Program-made: the position numbers and the translations under genes
Part shown: positions 40,586-48,054 of the stretch, piece by piece
Layout of the letters: each line of letters starts with the position of its first letter
Position numbering within the stretch: position 1 is the stretch's first letter
Notes under the pieces: model-generated
What the model saw: only the letters and a program-made list of their open reading frames with translations
The model's database searches: none
Told to the model about the DNA's origin: nothing
From: a bacterium
Lineage (GTDB): Bacteria > Patescibacteriota > Saccharimonadia > CAILAD01 > BJGX01
Assembly (NCBI GenBank): GCA_029778565.1
Contig: JAKOQC010000575.1
Span: 1 to 50,237, forward strand
Length of the DNA stretch: 50,237 nucleotides
Reading direction: 5' to 3'

Positions 40586-41866
40586 TTATACCGAGAGGGT
40601 ACGACTGAGTCGCTGTAAGATATTTTCACTAACCGATCCGCTACCAACGATGTCGAGCGCTAAATTAGCGAGTCCCATAGGAGTAATATCTTGAGGGCTC
40701 GTTAATTCTCCAGTACTATCTATTACTCTATTAACTTCTTTTGGTTTTACAAAGTCCACCTTGGGCTTGCGGGTAAAAGGCAGAGATTTATACCAGTCAC
40801 TACTCGTTAGAGCTTTCTTTATCTCGGGTAGGGCTGAGCCACCACCACATAGTAAAATTCTATTTGGTAGATGTTCGACGTTATCAAATTCACCAAGAGC
40901 GAGCTCTACACCGCTTAGCCAGGTAGCAGCATCACTTTGCAGAGCATCTGAAACTTCCTTTTCTTTCTTGGCATCTAGCTTGCCGGCAGAATGATCGAGT
41001 TTAAGTTTTTCGGCCGAGTCAAATGTTATACCGAGGCTGGTAGCAATACGTTTGGTAAAACTACGCCCACCAATAGCAAACATTTGTGTACCTTCGACAC
41101 CGCCATTGTTTACCACGGCAATATCACTTGTACCACCACCAATATCAATAAATATGGCCGAAAATTCGGTACTATCGTCAGCACCAACACTTTTGGCTAC
41201 GGCAAAAGGTTCTGCGGCAATATTAACTAAATTCAGATCTAAATCAGCGGCCACGGTTTGCAGGGCACCCAAGTGAACCATTGGTGCAAAGGCATTAAAG
41301 ATTTGAATTGTAACGTCTTTGCCCTGAAACCCAACCGGGTTTGTTACTCTGTACCCATCAATATGTACATCTACCACAGCGGCATTTACCAGTTTTACCT
41401 CTAACTCTTTCTTGCCAGTCTCCCACATCAGCTGCTTGCGCACTTCTTCGTAAGCTTGTTTTTGTATACGGCCAATTATATCCATCATCTCGGCTTGGTC
41501 TATCTTTACGTCTGGCCTGGCACGCCTGTAACTCACACTGGTAGTACCACCTTTTACTAGCTCACCGGCAATACCGAGTACTGCGTCTTTGGCAACTATC
41601 TCGGCCATTTCTTCGGCCCTACGCAGTGCAGCATCACAATTTTCTACCACTCCGGCTATATCGGTTACGGCTCCACCAGCCATATCGGTAAGCCGTTGTC
41701 GCTGTCTACCTACACCAATTACCTCTACCACTTGGTAAGTCTTGCCTGTGGAGTCGGTATTATCACGTACTTGGCCAATTAAGGCCTTGGCGTATTCAGT
41801 ACCAATATCGAGTGCTACCAGATATTGGCCAGACTTTTTCTTTTTGGTAAAACCTGGCAATTTCAT
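40586..41866 (-). CDS. FtsA/PilM-like actin-fold protein
   Basis: 426 residues. Actin-type ATPase features: phosphate-1 'LVALDIGTEYAKALIG', phosphate-2 'IFIDIGGGTSDIAVV', adenosine-binding 'ILLCGGGSALPEI'. An SHS2-like 1C insertion lies between ('VVDVHIDGYRVTNPVGFQGK', in part). FtsA tethers FtsZ to the membrane by a C-terminal amphipathic helix; here the end 'SENILQRLSRTL' could serve that role. PilM of type IV pili has the same fold, but no other pil gene is in view, and no ftsZ either, so FtsA is favoured without proof. Start ATG 41866 with TACAAT six bases upstream. Confidence 0.8.
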   Translation of the reverse strand: MKLPGFTKKKKSGQYLVALDIGTEYAKALIGQVRDNTDSTGKTYQVVEVIGVGRQRQRLTDMAGGAVTDIAGVVENCDAALRRAEEMAEIVAKDAVLGIAGELVKGGTTSVSYRRARPDVKIDQAEMMDIIGRIQKQAYEEVRKQLMWETGKKELEVKLVNAAVVDVHIDGYRVTNPVGFQGKDVTIQIFNAFAPMVHLGALQTVAADLDLNLVNIAAEPFAVAKSVGADDSTEFSAIFIDIGGGTSDIAVVNNGGVEGTQMFAIGGRSFTKRIATSLGITFDSAEKLKLDHSAGKLDAKKEKEVSDALQSDAATWLSGVELALGEFDNVEHLPNRILLCGGGSALPEIKKALTSSDWYKSLPFTRKPKVDFVKPKEVNRVIDSTGELTSPQDITPMGLANLALDIVGSGSVSENILQRLSRTLSV

Positions 41867-41878
41867 ATCTATATTGTA
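41867..41878 (-). promoter_or_regulatory. -10 box for leaderless FtsA-like gene
   Basis: On the minus strand TACAAT (41878-41873), ATAGAT, ATG. Confidence 0.5.
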
Positions 41879-41910
41879 GCGCTTATGCTATTAATTGACC
41901 AGTCGGATAT

Positions 41911-41939
41911 TTTACGCTACACATCATTTATGATATAGT
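41911..41939 (+). promoter_or_regulatory. Promoter abutting the phosphatidyltransferase start
   Basis: TTTACG (41911-41916), 17-base spacer, TATAGT (41934-41939) directly touching ATG 41940. Used this way it would start transcription inside the codons and favour a later start. Read instead as TATGAT (41929-41934), the spacing to ATG is five. Confidence 0.4.
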
Positions 41940-42893
41940 ATGCGCGTATCTAAACCTGTCAAAAGGAGTAGATGTACCTTGTCGCAGCTCTCGACAATAC
42001 AACTTAGTAAAATGCAGCGTTTGCTGTATTTTCCGAGTCTTCATGGTAAAGATAGCAAATTAGTAGTTCCCTTTAAGTTTCTGTTCGAGACTGTTGCTAA
42101 ATTAACAATTTGTTGGTGGGCATTACCCCTAACATGGTTGGGCGAAAAAACCCGGCAGAATTGGTTTGTAACTCTTGTTAAGCAAATTCCTAATGCGCTC
42201 AGCTTTGTGCGAATTGTGATAACACCATTTATCTGTGTAAAGCTGGTGATGTATATTGCTAATAATGACCATAGTAGTGCAGAAAAATGGTTCTTCTTAC
42301 TCATGCTGGTTATTAGTCTCGATGCACTCGATGGTCCCGCTGCTAGAGATCTGGATGCAGTGAGTGAGTTTGGGGCTAGACTTGATCCGGCGAGTGATAA
42401 GTTTTGTTTTACTTTTATTGTACTGAGTTATTGCGTTGCTAGTCTGTTTGAATACAGTGTGGCGTTTTGTGGAGTAGCAATTGGTTTGGCACTGTGGTGT
42501 CTGCATGTCGAACTCAAGCTGATTAGGCTCTCAGTTGGTCCATTTCGACGTTTGCTGATTGTGTTAAAACACTTTGATCCAGAATTTTCCGACCCGGGTG
42601 CGTTTACGTCAGGAAAAATCAAATTCAATCTTCAGGTTGCTGCTTGTGCTATTGGTTGGGCTGGTCTTATTTGGCTTCCGGCCGACCCAACAGCCATTCT
42701 GCTGATGGCGATAATTTTGCTTGCGGCTCGCAGCTTTGGTGACAAATCTCTCGGTATGCATAGACAAGAGTTTGCTTGGTTGGCCATCGTGGCGATAATT
42801 TTGCAATATTCCACTGGTTTAAAGGAAATAACTCTTACTGAGAATGAAGAACCACCACCAAAAAATGTGTACCCTATTCGCAAGCCCGCTTGA
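41940..42893 (+). CDS. CDP-alcohol phosphatidyltransferase family protein
   Basis: 317 residues from ATG 41940. The signature D(x2)DG(x2)AR(x8)G(x3)D(x3)D is exact: 'DALDGPAARDLDAVSEFG' continuing 'ARLDPASD', residues 128-153. Several hydrophobic helices follow. The family joins CDP-diacylglycerol to an alcohol such as glycerol phosphate or inositol phosphate; the acceptor is not decided by the motif. The N-terminal ~80 residues are an extension, and the start may be TTG 41979 (AAAGGAG at 41961-41967). It is divergent from the FtsA-like gene. Confidence 0.85.
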   Translation: MRVSKPVKRSRCTLSQLSTIQLSKMQRLLYFPSLHGKDSKLVVPFKFLFETVAKLTICWWALPLTWLGEKTRQNWFVTLVKQIPNALSFVRIVITPFICVKLVMYIANNDHSSAEKWFFLLMLVISLDALDGPAARDLDAVSEFGARLDPASDKFCFTFIVLSYCVASLFEYSVAFCGVAIGLALWCLHVELKLIRLSVGPFRRLLIVLKHFDPEFSDPGAFTSGKIKFNLQVAACAIGWAGLIWLPADPTAILLMAIILLAARSFGDKSLGMHRQEFAWLAIVAIILQYSTGLKEITLTENEEPPPKNVYPIRKPA

Positions 42894-42901
42894 GGCGTAT
42901 T

Positions 42902-42931
42902 ACTCCGAGAAAATCTCGGAGTTTTTATTTT
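42902..42931 (+). terminator. Rho-independent terminator
   Basis: ACTCCGAGA (42902-42910) pairs with TCTCGGAGT (42914-42922), 3-nt loop, then T-rich (TTTTATTTTT). Confidence 0.9.
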
Positions 42932-43012
42932 TGTACACAATTCTTGTCACACCAAAAAGCTCAAGCTAGTTATTTAGTAATGATAGTCTCTGCAAGCGTA
43001 AGCCGTTTGCGT

Positions 43013-43029
43013 TATAATACAAAGTAACT
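43013..43029 (+). promoter_or_regulatory. -10 box upstream of the large membrane protein
   Basis: TATAAT (43013-43018), 11 bases to ATG 43030. Leader of about five bases, no Shine-Dalgarno site. Confidence 0.5.
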
Positions 43030-44682
43030 ATGCCAGAAGAACATACACCAGATATTATCTACCTAGAAGCTGATAGCGAAATTACCGAAGCTATCGACAA
43101 ATTTAAAGCTGCTAAAGCCCATGAAGTACGCGTAGCCGTACCGGCTCGTTCTACGCTTTTGCAAAGTGCGGTTAATATTAAGCTCTTTAAAAAAGCTGCA
43201 GAGAGCAACAAGAAGAAATTAGTATTAATAAGTAATGATAAAGCCACGCTTAGCTTGGCTGCCGGCCTCGGAGTATTGGTAGCAAAAAATGTCAAAGCCG
43301 AAGCTGCCATACCAGAAGTATTAACTGGCTCAATGGGCGAAAAGGCCGCCAATGAACCTATCGTTATAGAACAAGAAGCCGAACCCGAGCAATCAGGTGG
43401 CGGTAAGGGTAAAAAATCAAAACAGAGCAATAGTTTTCAAAAACAGCACATTGCGCTAGATGATGCAGACACAACAGAAGAAGAGCCGCAAAAACCACAC
43501 CATCATGCCGCGGCTCATGCAGAAAAAGAAAAGAAGGTGCCAAATTTTGGTGGCCTCAACAAAAAGATTTTTTGGATTGTTACGGGGGTTGTAGCACTAG
43601 TATTGCTGGTACTAGCTTATATATTTCTGCCAACCGCCAAAGTAACATTGGTTGCAAAAGCGCAAAAAACTCCTGTTAATCTTAAATTTACGCTCGATGC
43701 CGGCACGAAGCGCTCGGATTTTAGTAGTGGTGATGTTGCAGCCGATAGTATTTCTACCACAAAAGAATTAAGCGGCCAATTTAACGCGAGTGGTAAAAAA
43801 GATGTTGGTACAAAGGCAACTGGTAGTGTAACTATTAAGAATGCGGCTAGCTCGAATACAATCAACCTGCCAGCCGGAACAACAGTTGTGAGTGACGGGA
43901 AGGCTTTCATAACTAATCAAGCAGTGAGCGTTCCAGGCGCATCAGTATCTGGTGGACAGATTGTTCCAGGCACAGCTAATGTTGCAATTACCGCAACCCA
44001 AAGTGGGGATAGCTATAATTTCGGTAGTACTGCTTTCTTGGTGAGTGGATATAGCGGCCTTACTGGTAGTGGATCTACAAGTGGCGGAGTATCTAAAACC
44101 GTTACGGTTGTTACCCAGGCAGATATCGATAAGGCCCAGAAAGCGCTTATTGAAGAAGCAACTAATAATGCAAAAACCGAACTGCAGAACAAGGCAGGTG
44201 ATAATGAATATGTTTTTGAGCAAACGCTTACCACTGAGTCAACTTCTGTATCGAGCTCGGTACCAGTCGATAGCGAAGGAAGTATCGTTACTCTTACAGC
44301 CCAAGTAAAATTCTCTGAGCTTGCCGCTAAAAATTCTGATTTAGACGAGCTCTTTAGGACACAAATTCAAAACAAGGTACCTGGCGGTAATGATATTTAT
44401 CAGAGCGGTGCAGGTGATGCAAATTACACTCTAGTAAAAAGTTATGGTGCCGACAAAGCTGATATGTCGGCTAGTAGTAATGCGTTTTATGGTCAGAGTA
44501 TCAACAAAGACCAAGTAGCAAAATCGGTAGCAGGTAAAAGCAAGAAGGATGTCGCCGACGTTATTAAACCAACCTACCCACAGGTAACAGGAGTATTGGT
44601 AGAAACCAACCCGTGGCTAGATCCGAATCTGCCTTTCTTTGCTAACCGAATTAAGGTAGAAATTAGAGTCCAGACAGACTAA
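43030..44682 (+). CDS. Membrane protein with baseplate-J-like outer domain
   Basis: 550 residues. An N-terminal cytoplasmic domain of ~100 residues ('IIYLEADSEITEAIDKF', 'VRVAVPARSTLL'), a charged, His-rich linker, one membrane helix (about 181-203, 'IFWIVTGVVALVLLVLAYIF'), then ~345 outer residues. The outer part has 'GTKATGSVTIKN', 'LPAGTTVVSDGKAFITNQAVSVPG' (in part) and 'PGTANVAITATQSG', the pattern seen in proteins labelled baseplate J/gp47-like in CPR genomes. That label reflects shared beta domains, and no phage context is present. The stop is shared with the ruvX start, so it heads an operon with ruvX and mltG. Confidence 0.7.
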   Translation: MPEEHTPDIIYLEADSEITEAIDKFKAAKAHEVRVAVPARSTLLQSAVNIKLFKKAAESNKKKLVLISNDKATLSLAAGLGVLVAKNVKAEAAIPEVLTGSMGEKAANEPIVIEQEAEPEQSGGGKGKKSKQSNSFQKQHIALDDADTTEEEPQKPHHHAAAHAEKEKKVPNFGGLNKKIFWIVTGVVALVLLVLAYIFLPTAKVTLVAKAQKTPVNLKFTLDAGTKRSDFSSGDVAADSISTTKELSGQFNASGKKDVGTKATGSVTIKNAASSNTINLPAGTTVVSDGKAFITNQAVSVPGASVSGGQIVPGTANVAITATQSGDSYNFGSTAFLVSGYSGLTGSGSTSGGVSKTVTVVTQADIDKAQKALIEEATNNAKTELQNKAGDNEYVFEQTLTTESTSVSSSVPVDSEGSIVTLTAQVKFSELAAKNSDLDELFRTQIQNKVPGGNDIYQSGAGDANYTLVKSYGADKADMSASSNAFYGQSINKDQVAKSVAGKSKKDVADVIKPTYPQVTGVLVETNPWLDPNLPFFANRIKVEIRVQTD

Positions 44683-45083
44683 TGGCAGGATATTTAGCGT
44701 TTGACTACGGAAGTCAGAGAATTGGGGTTGCTATTGGTGGTGGTAAGCTTGGCCGACCACAGGCACTCACTATTATTAATAATGACAAGTTAAGTATGAG
44801 TACTATTCAAACCCTTATAAAAGAACATAAACCTACCAAACTTATTGTGGGATTACCTCACAATTTAGATGGTGAAGAAACTGCTCAGTCAAAAGAGTGT
44901 CGAAAGTTTGCTCATCAACTTGAAGAATTTAAAACACCGGTGGTACTCTACGATGAGTCGCTTTCGTCAGAGCGGGCCGAGCATCGCCTAGGCTTGCTAC
45001 CGCTACGTAAAAAGAAACGTCAGCTCGATGCAGTGAGCGCACAAATAATTCTTGAGGACTATATTGCCCATGCAACTAAATAA
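44682..45083 (+). CDS. ruvX: Putative pre-16S rRNA nuclease / Holliday junction resolvase
   Basis: YqgF/RuvX family, RNase H-like fold. 133 residues, standard length. Motifs: 'YLAFDYGSQRIGVAIGG' (first Asp), 'KLIVGLPHNLDGEET', 'VVLYDESLSSERAEHRL' (Glu), and 'KKRQLDAVSAQIILEDY' (last Asp). Its ATG overlaps the stop of the previous gene by one base, and its end overlaps mltG. The ruvX-mltG order is widely conserved. Confidence 0.93.
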   Translation: MAGYLAFDYGSQRIGVAIGGGKLGRPQALTIINNDKLSMSTIQTLIKEHKPTKLIVGLPHNLDGEETAQSKECRKFAHQLEEFKTPVVLYDESLSSERAEHRLGLLPLRKKKRQLDAVSAQIILEDYIAHATK

Positions 45084-46164
45084 TCATCATCCAGTACCGC
45101 CACAGAGGCCACAGACAGAAGTGCAAAACCAGCACCCTGTCCATCACACGAAAGAGGCAAAACAAAAAATGCCATTATGGCTACTGATACTGCTTGGTTT
45201 TTGTGGAATGGCTTTATTCGTTTTTGTAATAGGTATAATTTGGCTTTTTTCTGCCATTTATGCAGTACGAACCAATGTTTCTGTTAATGGTCAGATATTT
45301 GAGGTAAAAAAAGGTGAGAGTGTTAGTGAAATTGCCAATGAGTTAAGCCAACAAAATTTAATAGATAACCCTACCGCTTTTGTGCTGTACGCCAAACTCG
45401 GACCTACCCATGGTCAGATTATTCCCGGTCCATATCTTATTCGTCCATCTAGCTCGATTGCTTCGATAGTTTCTGATATGGGTAGTGGCAAGATAGCTCA
45501 AAACAAAATTACGTTTCCAGAGGGTATAACAATAGCCGATATGGCAACCCGATTTGCCAATGCTGGCTATGGTAGTAAAGAAGAATATCTCACTGCAGTA
45601 AAAAGTTTAGCAGCTAACTATTCCTTTATTCCTGCTAGTGCTAAAGACAATCCCGAAGGCTATCTTTTTCCTTCCACATATACCTTTATACCCAACAGGG
45701 GAGCGACAGAGCTGGTAAAGAAACAATATGAGGCTTTTAGTACCGAGATGCTGCCATTGTTGCAGAGTAAACAAGTTGCAAATCTCACGCCAAACCAAGT
45801 ACTTACCCTTGCTTCTATTGTAGAAAAAGAAGCCTTAACCGAAAAAGATAGAAAGCTTGTGGCAGGCGTTTTTATTAACCGTCTTGCCAAAAATATGAAG
45901 TTTGAAAGCGATGTTACGGTGAATTATGCCACTGGTAAAAAAACCACATCGCCGGCCGATCTTAGTGTAAATTCACCCTATAACACCTATAAAATCGTCG
46001 GTTTGCCACCTACACCCATTAATAATCCAGGTACAGATAGCGTAGAAGCGGTGCTAAATTACACTCCTAACGACTATATTTTCTTCCTTGCTGGTAATGA
46101 TGGCGTGGTATATTACGCCAAAACTTTGGCCGAACACAACCAAAATATCAAAAATCACCTATAA
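45070..46164 (+). CDS. mltG: Endolytic murein transglycosylase
   Basis: YceG family enzyme that cuts nascent glycan strands at the membrane. 364 residues from ATG 45070 (GAGGA at 45054-45058); the frame is open from TTG 45052, which lacks a ribosome site. A His/Gln/Pro-rich cytoplasmic N-terminus, a membrane helix at about 36-62, a LysM-like subdomain ('EVKKGESVSEIANELSQQNL', part), then the catalytic region: 'NPEGYLFPSTYTF' (catalytic Glu), 'LASIVEKEALTEKDRKLVAGVFINRL', partly, 'MKFESDVTVNYA', and 'SPYNTYKIVGLPPTPINNPG' in part. Confidence 0.94.
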   Translation: MQLNNHHPVPPQRPQTEVQNQHPVHHTKEAKQKMPLWLLILLGFCGMALFVFVIGIIWLFSAIYAVRTNVSVNGQIFEVKKGESVSEIANELSQQNLIDNPTAFVLYAKLGPTHGQIIPGPYLIRPSSSIASIVSDMGSGKIAQNKITFPEGITIADMATRFANAGYGSKEEYLTAVKSLAANYSFIPASAKDNPEGYLFPSTYTFIPNRGATELVKKQYEAFSTEMLPLLQSKQVANLTPNQVLTLASIVEKEALTEKDRKLVAGVFINRLAKNMKFESDVTVNYATGKKTTSPADLSVNSPYNTYKIVGLPPTPINNPGTDSVEAVLNYTPNDYIFFLAGNDGVVYYAKTLAEHNQNIKNHL

Positions 46165-46168
46165 AGTA

Positions 46169-46200
46169 GCATTTTTTACTTATATAAAAGCAAAAAATGC
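46169..46200 (+). terminator. Terminator hairpin after mltG
   Basis: GCATTTTTT (46169-46177) pairs with AAAAAATGC (46192-46200) around a 14-nt loop. The U-run is within the stem, so efficiency is uncertain. Confidence 0.5.
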
Positions 46201-46203
46201 CTA

Positions 46204-46232
46204 TTGCACGCTTGTATTCTTCGTGCTAGTAT
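46204..46232 (+). promoter_or_regulatory. Promoter of the LysM-CHAP gene
   Basis: TTGCAC (46204-46209), 17-base spacer, TAGTAT (46227-46232); predicted start near 46239. Confidence 0.55.
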
Positions 46233-46239
46233 AGGCAGC

Positions 46240-46465
46240 GTACTCTTTCTAAGGATAAGCAATTAGCTCTAGACAATGGTTTGTGAGCTTATCTTTGAAA
46301 GCGTTCCTGCAAATACCTTATCAGAAGAAGGAAAATAAGATAGCATAGCTGTTTTATAAGATTAATTAATAAGGTCGAATTTCCTGGTTCTAAAGCAAAC
46401 TTTAGAAGACGATAAGCTGCAGCGATTTCTCATCTCTTACGAAATGATGGGAAAGGGAGAATTTT
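46240..46465 (+). promoter_or_regulatory. Long structured 5' leader of the LysM-CHAP gene
   Basis: About 225 bases of leader. Seen in it: a long stem of CTTTC and AAGGATAAGC (46245-46260) with GCTTATCTTT and GAAAG (46287-46301); an alternative AGCTC/GAGCT pairing sharing the same strand; a perfect hairpin TCTAAAG-CAAA-CTTTAGA (46389-46406); and ATTTC/GAAAT near the ribosome site GGGAGA (46455-46460). The mutually exclusive pairings suggest a regulatory leader or riboswitch. I could not match it to a known class; c-di-AMP riboswitches often precede such genes, but their conserved motifs are not evident. Confidence 0.45.
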
Positions 46466-47671
46466 ATTCGTAAAAAAGTATTGGGATTGCCCCTACAAGT
46501 GCGCAGTGAATCTTTCACAAGCGTGGGGCAGCAAGATCAGCACTCTAAAACAAACAATCCCAACCAAATAAATGCAGATACTTCGGACCCGTTGCCGAAA
46601 GCTTCTGCTGTAGTTGATCCAAAAAACCGACTCTTTTCGAGTCTGGGTAGTAAAACCAAAAGTAAAAACCGTAAAAATAAGCATTTAGCACCTCGCTATT
46701 TATTGCACGCCACATTTATTGTAGGTGTCGTTTTGGCTGTTGGTGCAGGTAAAGTACAGTCGCAAGCTGGGCTAGTTTCTGCCAACTCAGACACACCGCT
46801 CGATCAAACCTCTATGATTACCACTGGTGCTGTGTTGGCACAAAGCTCGGTAAGTTTGGTTAACTCAGACCTCAACCAAGAAGCTAAAACCATCAACTCG
46901 CAAACCACGATGGCAACGGCTGGTAATGAATTCTTACAAAAAGGCCAACCAGTATTAGTAGGCAGCCAGAGCCGCGATATTATTACTTATACCATTCAGA
47001 ATGGTGATACTCTTAGTAGTATTGGCCAGAAGTTTAATATTACGACCGATACTGTTAAATGGGCTAATAATATTAGTGACGAAAACAGTATTAAGCCAGG
47101 CGATAAGATTATTATTTTGCCAGTCTCTGGTGTGCTCTATACTGCCACTGGCGGAGATGATCTTGTGGCTGTTGCAGCTCGTTATCAGGCTAATGTTGCT
47201 CTAATAGATAGTTTTAACAATCTCGAGGGCAAATCGCCTGTAGCCGGCCAGAAACTGGTTATTCCAGACGGTGTTATTGCTGCGCCAGCTCCAGTTGTAG
47301 CAAAGACAACTGTTGCTACTACTAGTCCTACACCAACAAACGTTATTACCGGCTTCCATGGCGGTGGTGGTAGCTCGAGCAATAGCTACTCGTACGGATA
47401 CTGTACCTGGTACGTTGCTACCCGTCGGTATGTTCCACCATTCTTAGGCAATGCCAACCAGTGGCCAAGTAATGCTCGCCGTGCAGGCATGAGCGTAAGT
47501 AGCTCTCCTGTAGCTGGTGCTGCTGGTGTAGCCAGATATGGTAACCATGTAGTCTATATTGAGCGTGTAGAAGGCGGAACAGTCTTTTATACCGAAATGA
47601 ACGGCCCAGCTGGATGGGGACGAGTTAACTCTGGTAGTGCCTCGGCTAGCAACTTTATCTACGTTTACTAA
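46466..47671 (+). CDS. Secreted LysM-CHAP peptidoglycan hydrolase
   Basis: 401 residues if started at ATT 46466, five bases after GGGAGA. The only other in-frame start after the stop at 46445 is TTG 46481, without a ribosome site. A cytoplasmic basic region, a membrane or signal helix (~77-93), then LysM1 ('YTIQNGDTLSSIGQKF', ~173-219), LysM2 ('GGDDLVAVAARYQ', ~224-269), a Pro/Thr linker and a C-terminal CHAP domain with catalytic Cys ('GYCTWYVATR') and His ('YGNHVVYIE'). LysM binds glycan, and CHAP is an amidase or endopeptidase. The target could be its own wall or a host's. Confidence 0.9.
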   Translation: MRKKVLGLPLQVRSESFTSVGQQDQHSKTNNPNQINADTSDPLPKASAVVDPKNRLFSSLGSKTKSKNRKNKHLAPRYLLHATFIVGVVLAVGAGKVQSQAGLVSANSDTPLDQTSMITTGAVLAQSSVSLVNSDLNQEAKTINSQTTMATAGNEFLQKGQPVLVGSQSRDIITYTIQNGDTLSSIGQKFNITTDTVKWANNISDENSIKPGDKIIILPVSGVLYTATGGDDLVAVAARYQANVALIDSFNNLEGKSPVAGQKLVIPDGVIAAPAPVVAKTTVATTSPTPTNVITGFHGGGGSSSNSYSYGYCTWYVATRRYVPPFLGNANQWPSNARRAGMSVSSSPVAGAAGVARYGNHVVYIERVEGGTVFYTEMNGPAGWGRVNSGSASASNFIYVY

Positions 47672-47680
47672 GTAGAATAA

Positions 47681-47712
47681 TCAAAAAACCCACAAGAGTG
47701 TGGGTTTTTTGA
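47681..47712. terminator. Bidirectional terminator
   Basis: TCAAAAAACCCACA (47681-47694) and TGTGGGTTTTTTGA (47699-47712), a perfect 14-bp stem with loop AGAG and T-runs on both strands. Confidence 0.9.
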
Positions 47713-47715
47713 TAT

Positions 47716-47741
47716 AAAAAAGCCCCACGTAATATGGGGCT
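47716..47741 (-). terminator. Terminator of the small basic protein gene
   Basis: The minus strand reads AGCCCCA, a 7-nt loop, TGGGGCT, then T5 (A5 at 47716-47720 on the plus strand). Confidence 0.8.
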
Positions 47742-47770
47742 ATTTGCTTCTTTTAAAGCAATTAATTAAC

Positions 47771-47980
47771 TTAAAGCGCATCTCCTCTATCGGTACGACC
47801 CCTACCTCGTAGAGGTACTGGTCCTGAAGCGGCGATTTCAGAAGTACTTGCCAGGTTTAAATTCGGAAACTCATTCATGACACGTTCAAATTGTATTGAT
47901 TCTTTTTCGCCTCTATGCCAGTGCTTAGGCCTTTTCTTGCCTTTACTTTTCTGGCGTGATTCTTTTGGTCTTTTCTGCAT
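47771..47980 (-). CDS. Small basic protein of unknown function
   Basis: 69 residues from ATG 47980 (a TTG 18 bases earlier is possible). AAAGGA lies about 10 bases before the ATG. The first half is strongly basic ('KRPKESRQKSKGKKRPKHWHRG'-type composition), with 'EFPNLNLASTSEIAASG' and 'RGRGRTDRGD' after it. No family is recognised; RNA or DNA binding is only suggested by charge. A perfect consensus promoter and a terminator of its own argue that it is real and well expressed. Confidence 0.65.
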   Translation of the reverse strand: MQKRPKESRQKSKGKKRPKHWHRGEKESIQFERVMNEFPNLNLASTSEIAASGPVPLRGRGRTDRGDAL

Positions 47981-48024
47981 TATGGCATTCCTTTCCAAAT
48001 GGATGGGTACGATTAACGGTAGAA

Positions 48025-48053
48025 ATTATAATACTACTATGCTATAATGTCAA
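48025..48053 (-). promoter_or_regulatory. Perfect-consensus promoter, minus strand
   Basis: TTGACA (48053-48048), 17-base spacer, TATAAT (48030-48025). It drives the small basic protein gene and overlaps the obg promoter on the other strand. Confidence 0.85.
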
Positions 48054-48054
48054 C
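48040..48054 (+). promoter_or_regulatory. Extended -10 for leaderless obg
   Basis: TGC then TATAAT (48043-48048), six bases GTCAAC, ATG 48055. Confidence 0.6.

Noticed and set aside
43030-44682. Prophage baseplate gene
   Set aside because: The beta domains resemble gp47-like proteins, but there is a membrane helix, and the neighbours are ruvX and mltG with no phage genes.
46240-46465. c-di-AMP (ydaO) riboswitch
   Set aside because: Expected from the downstream gene type, but the conserved GGGGGAACC and GGGTGAAT-like blocks are not visible.
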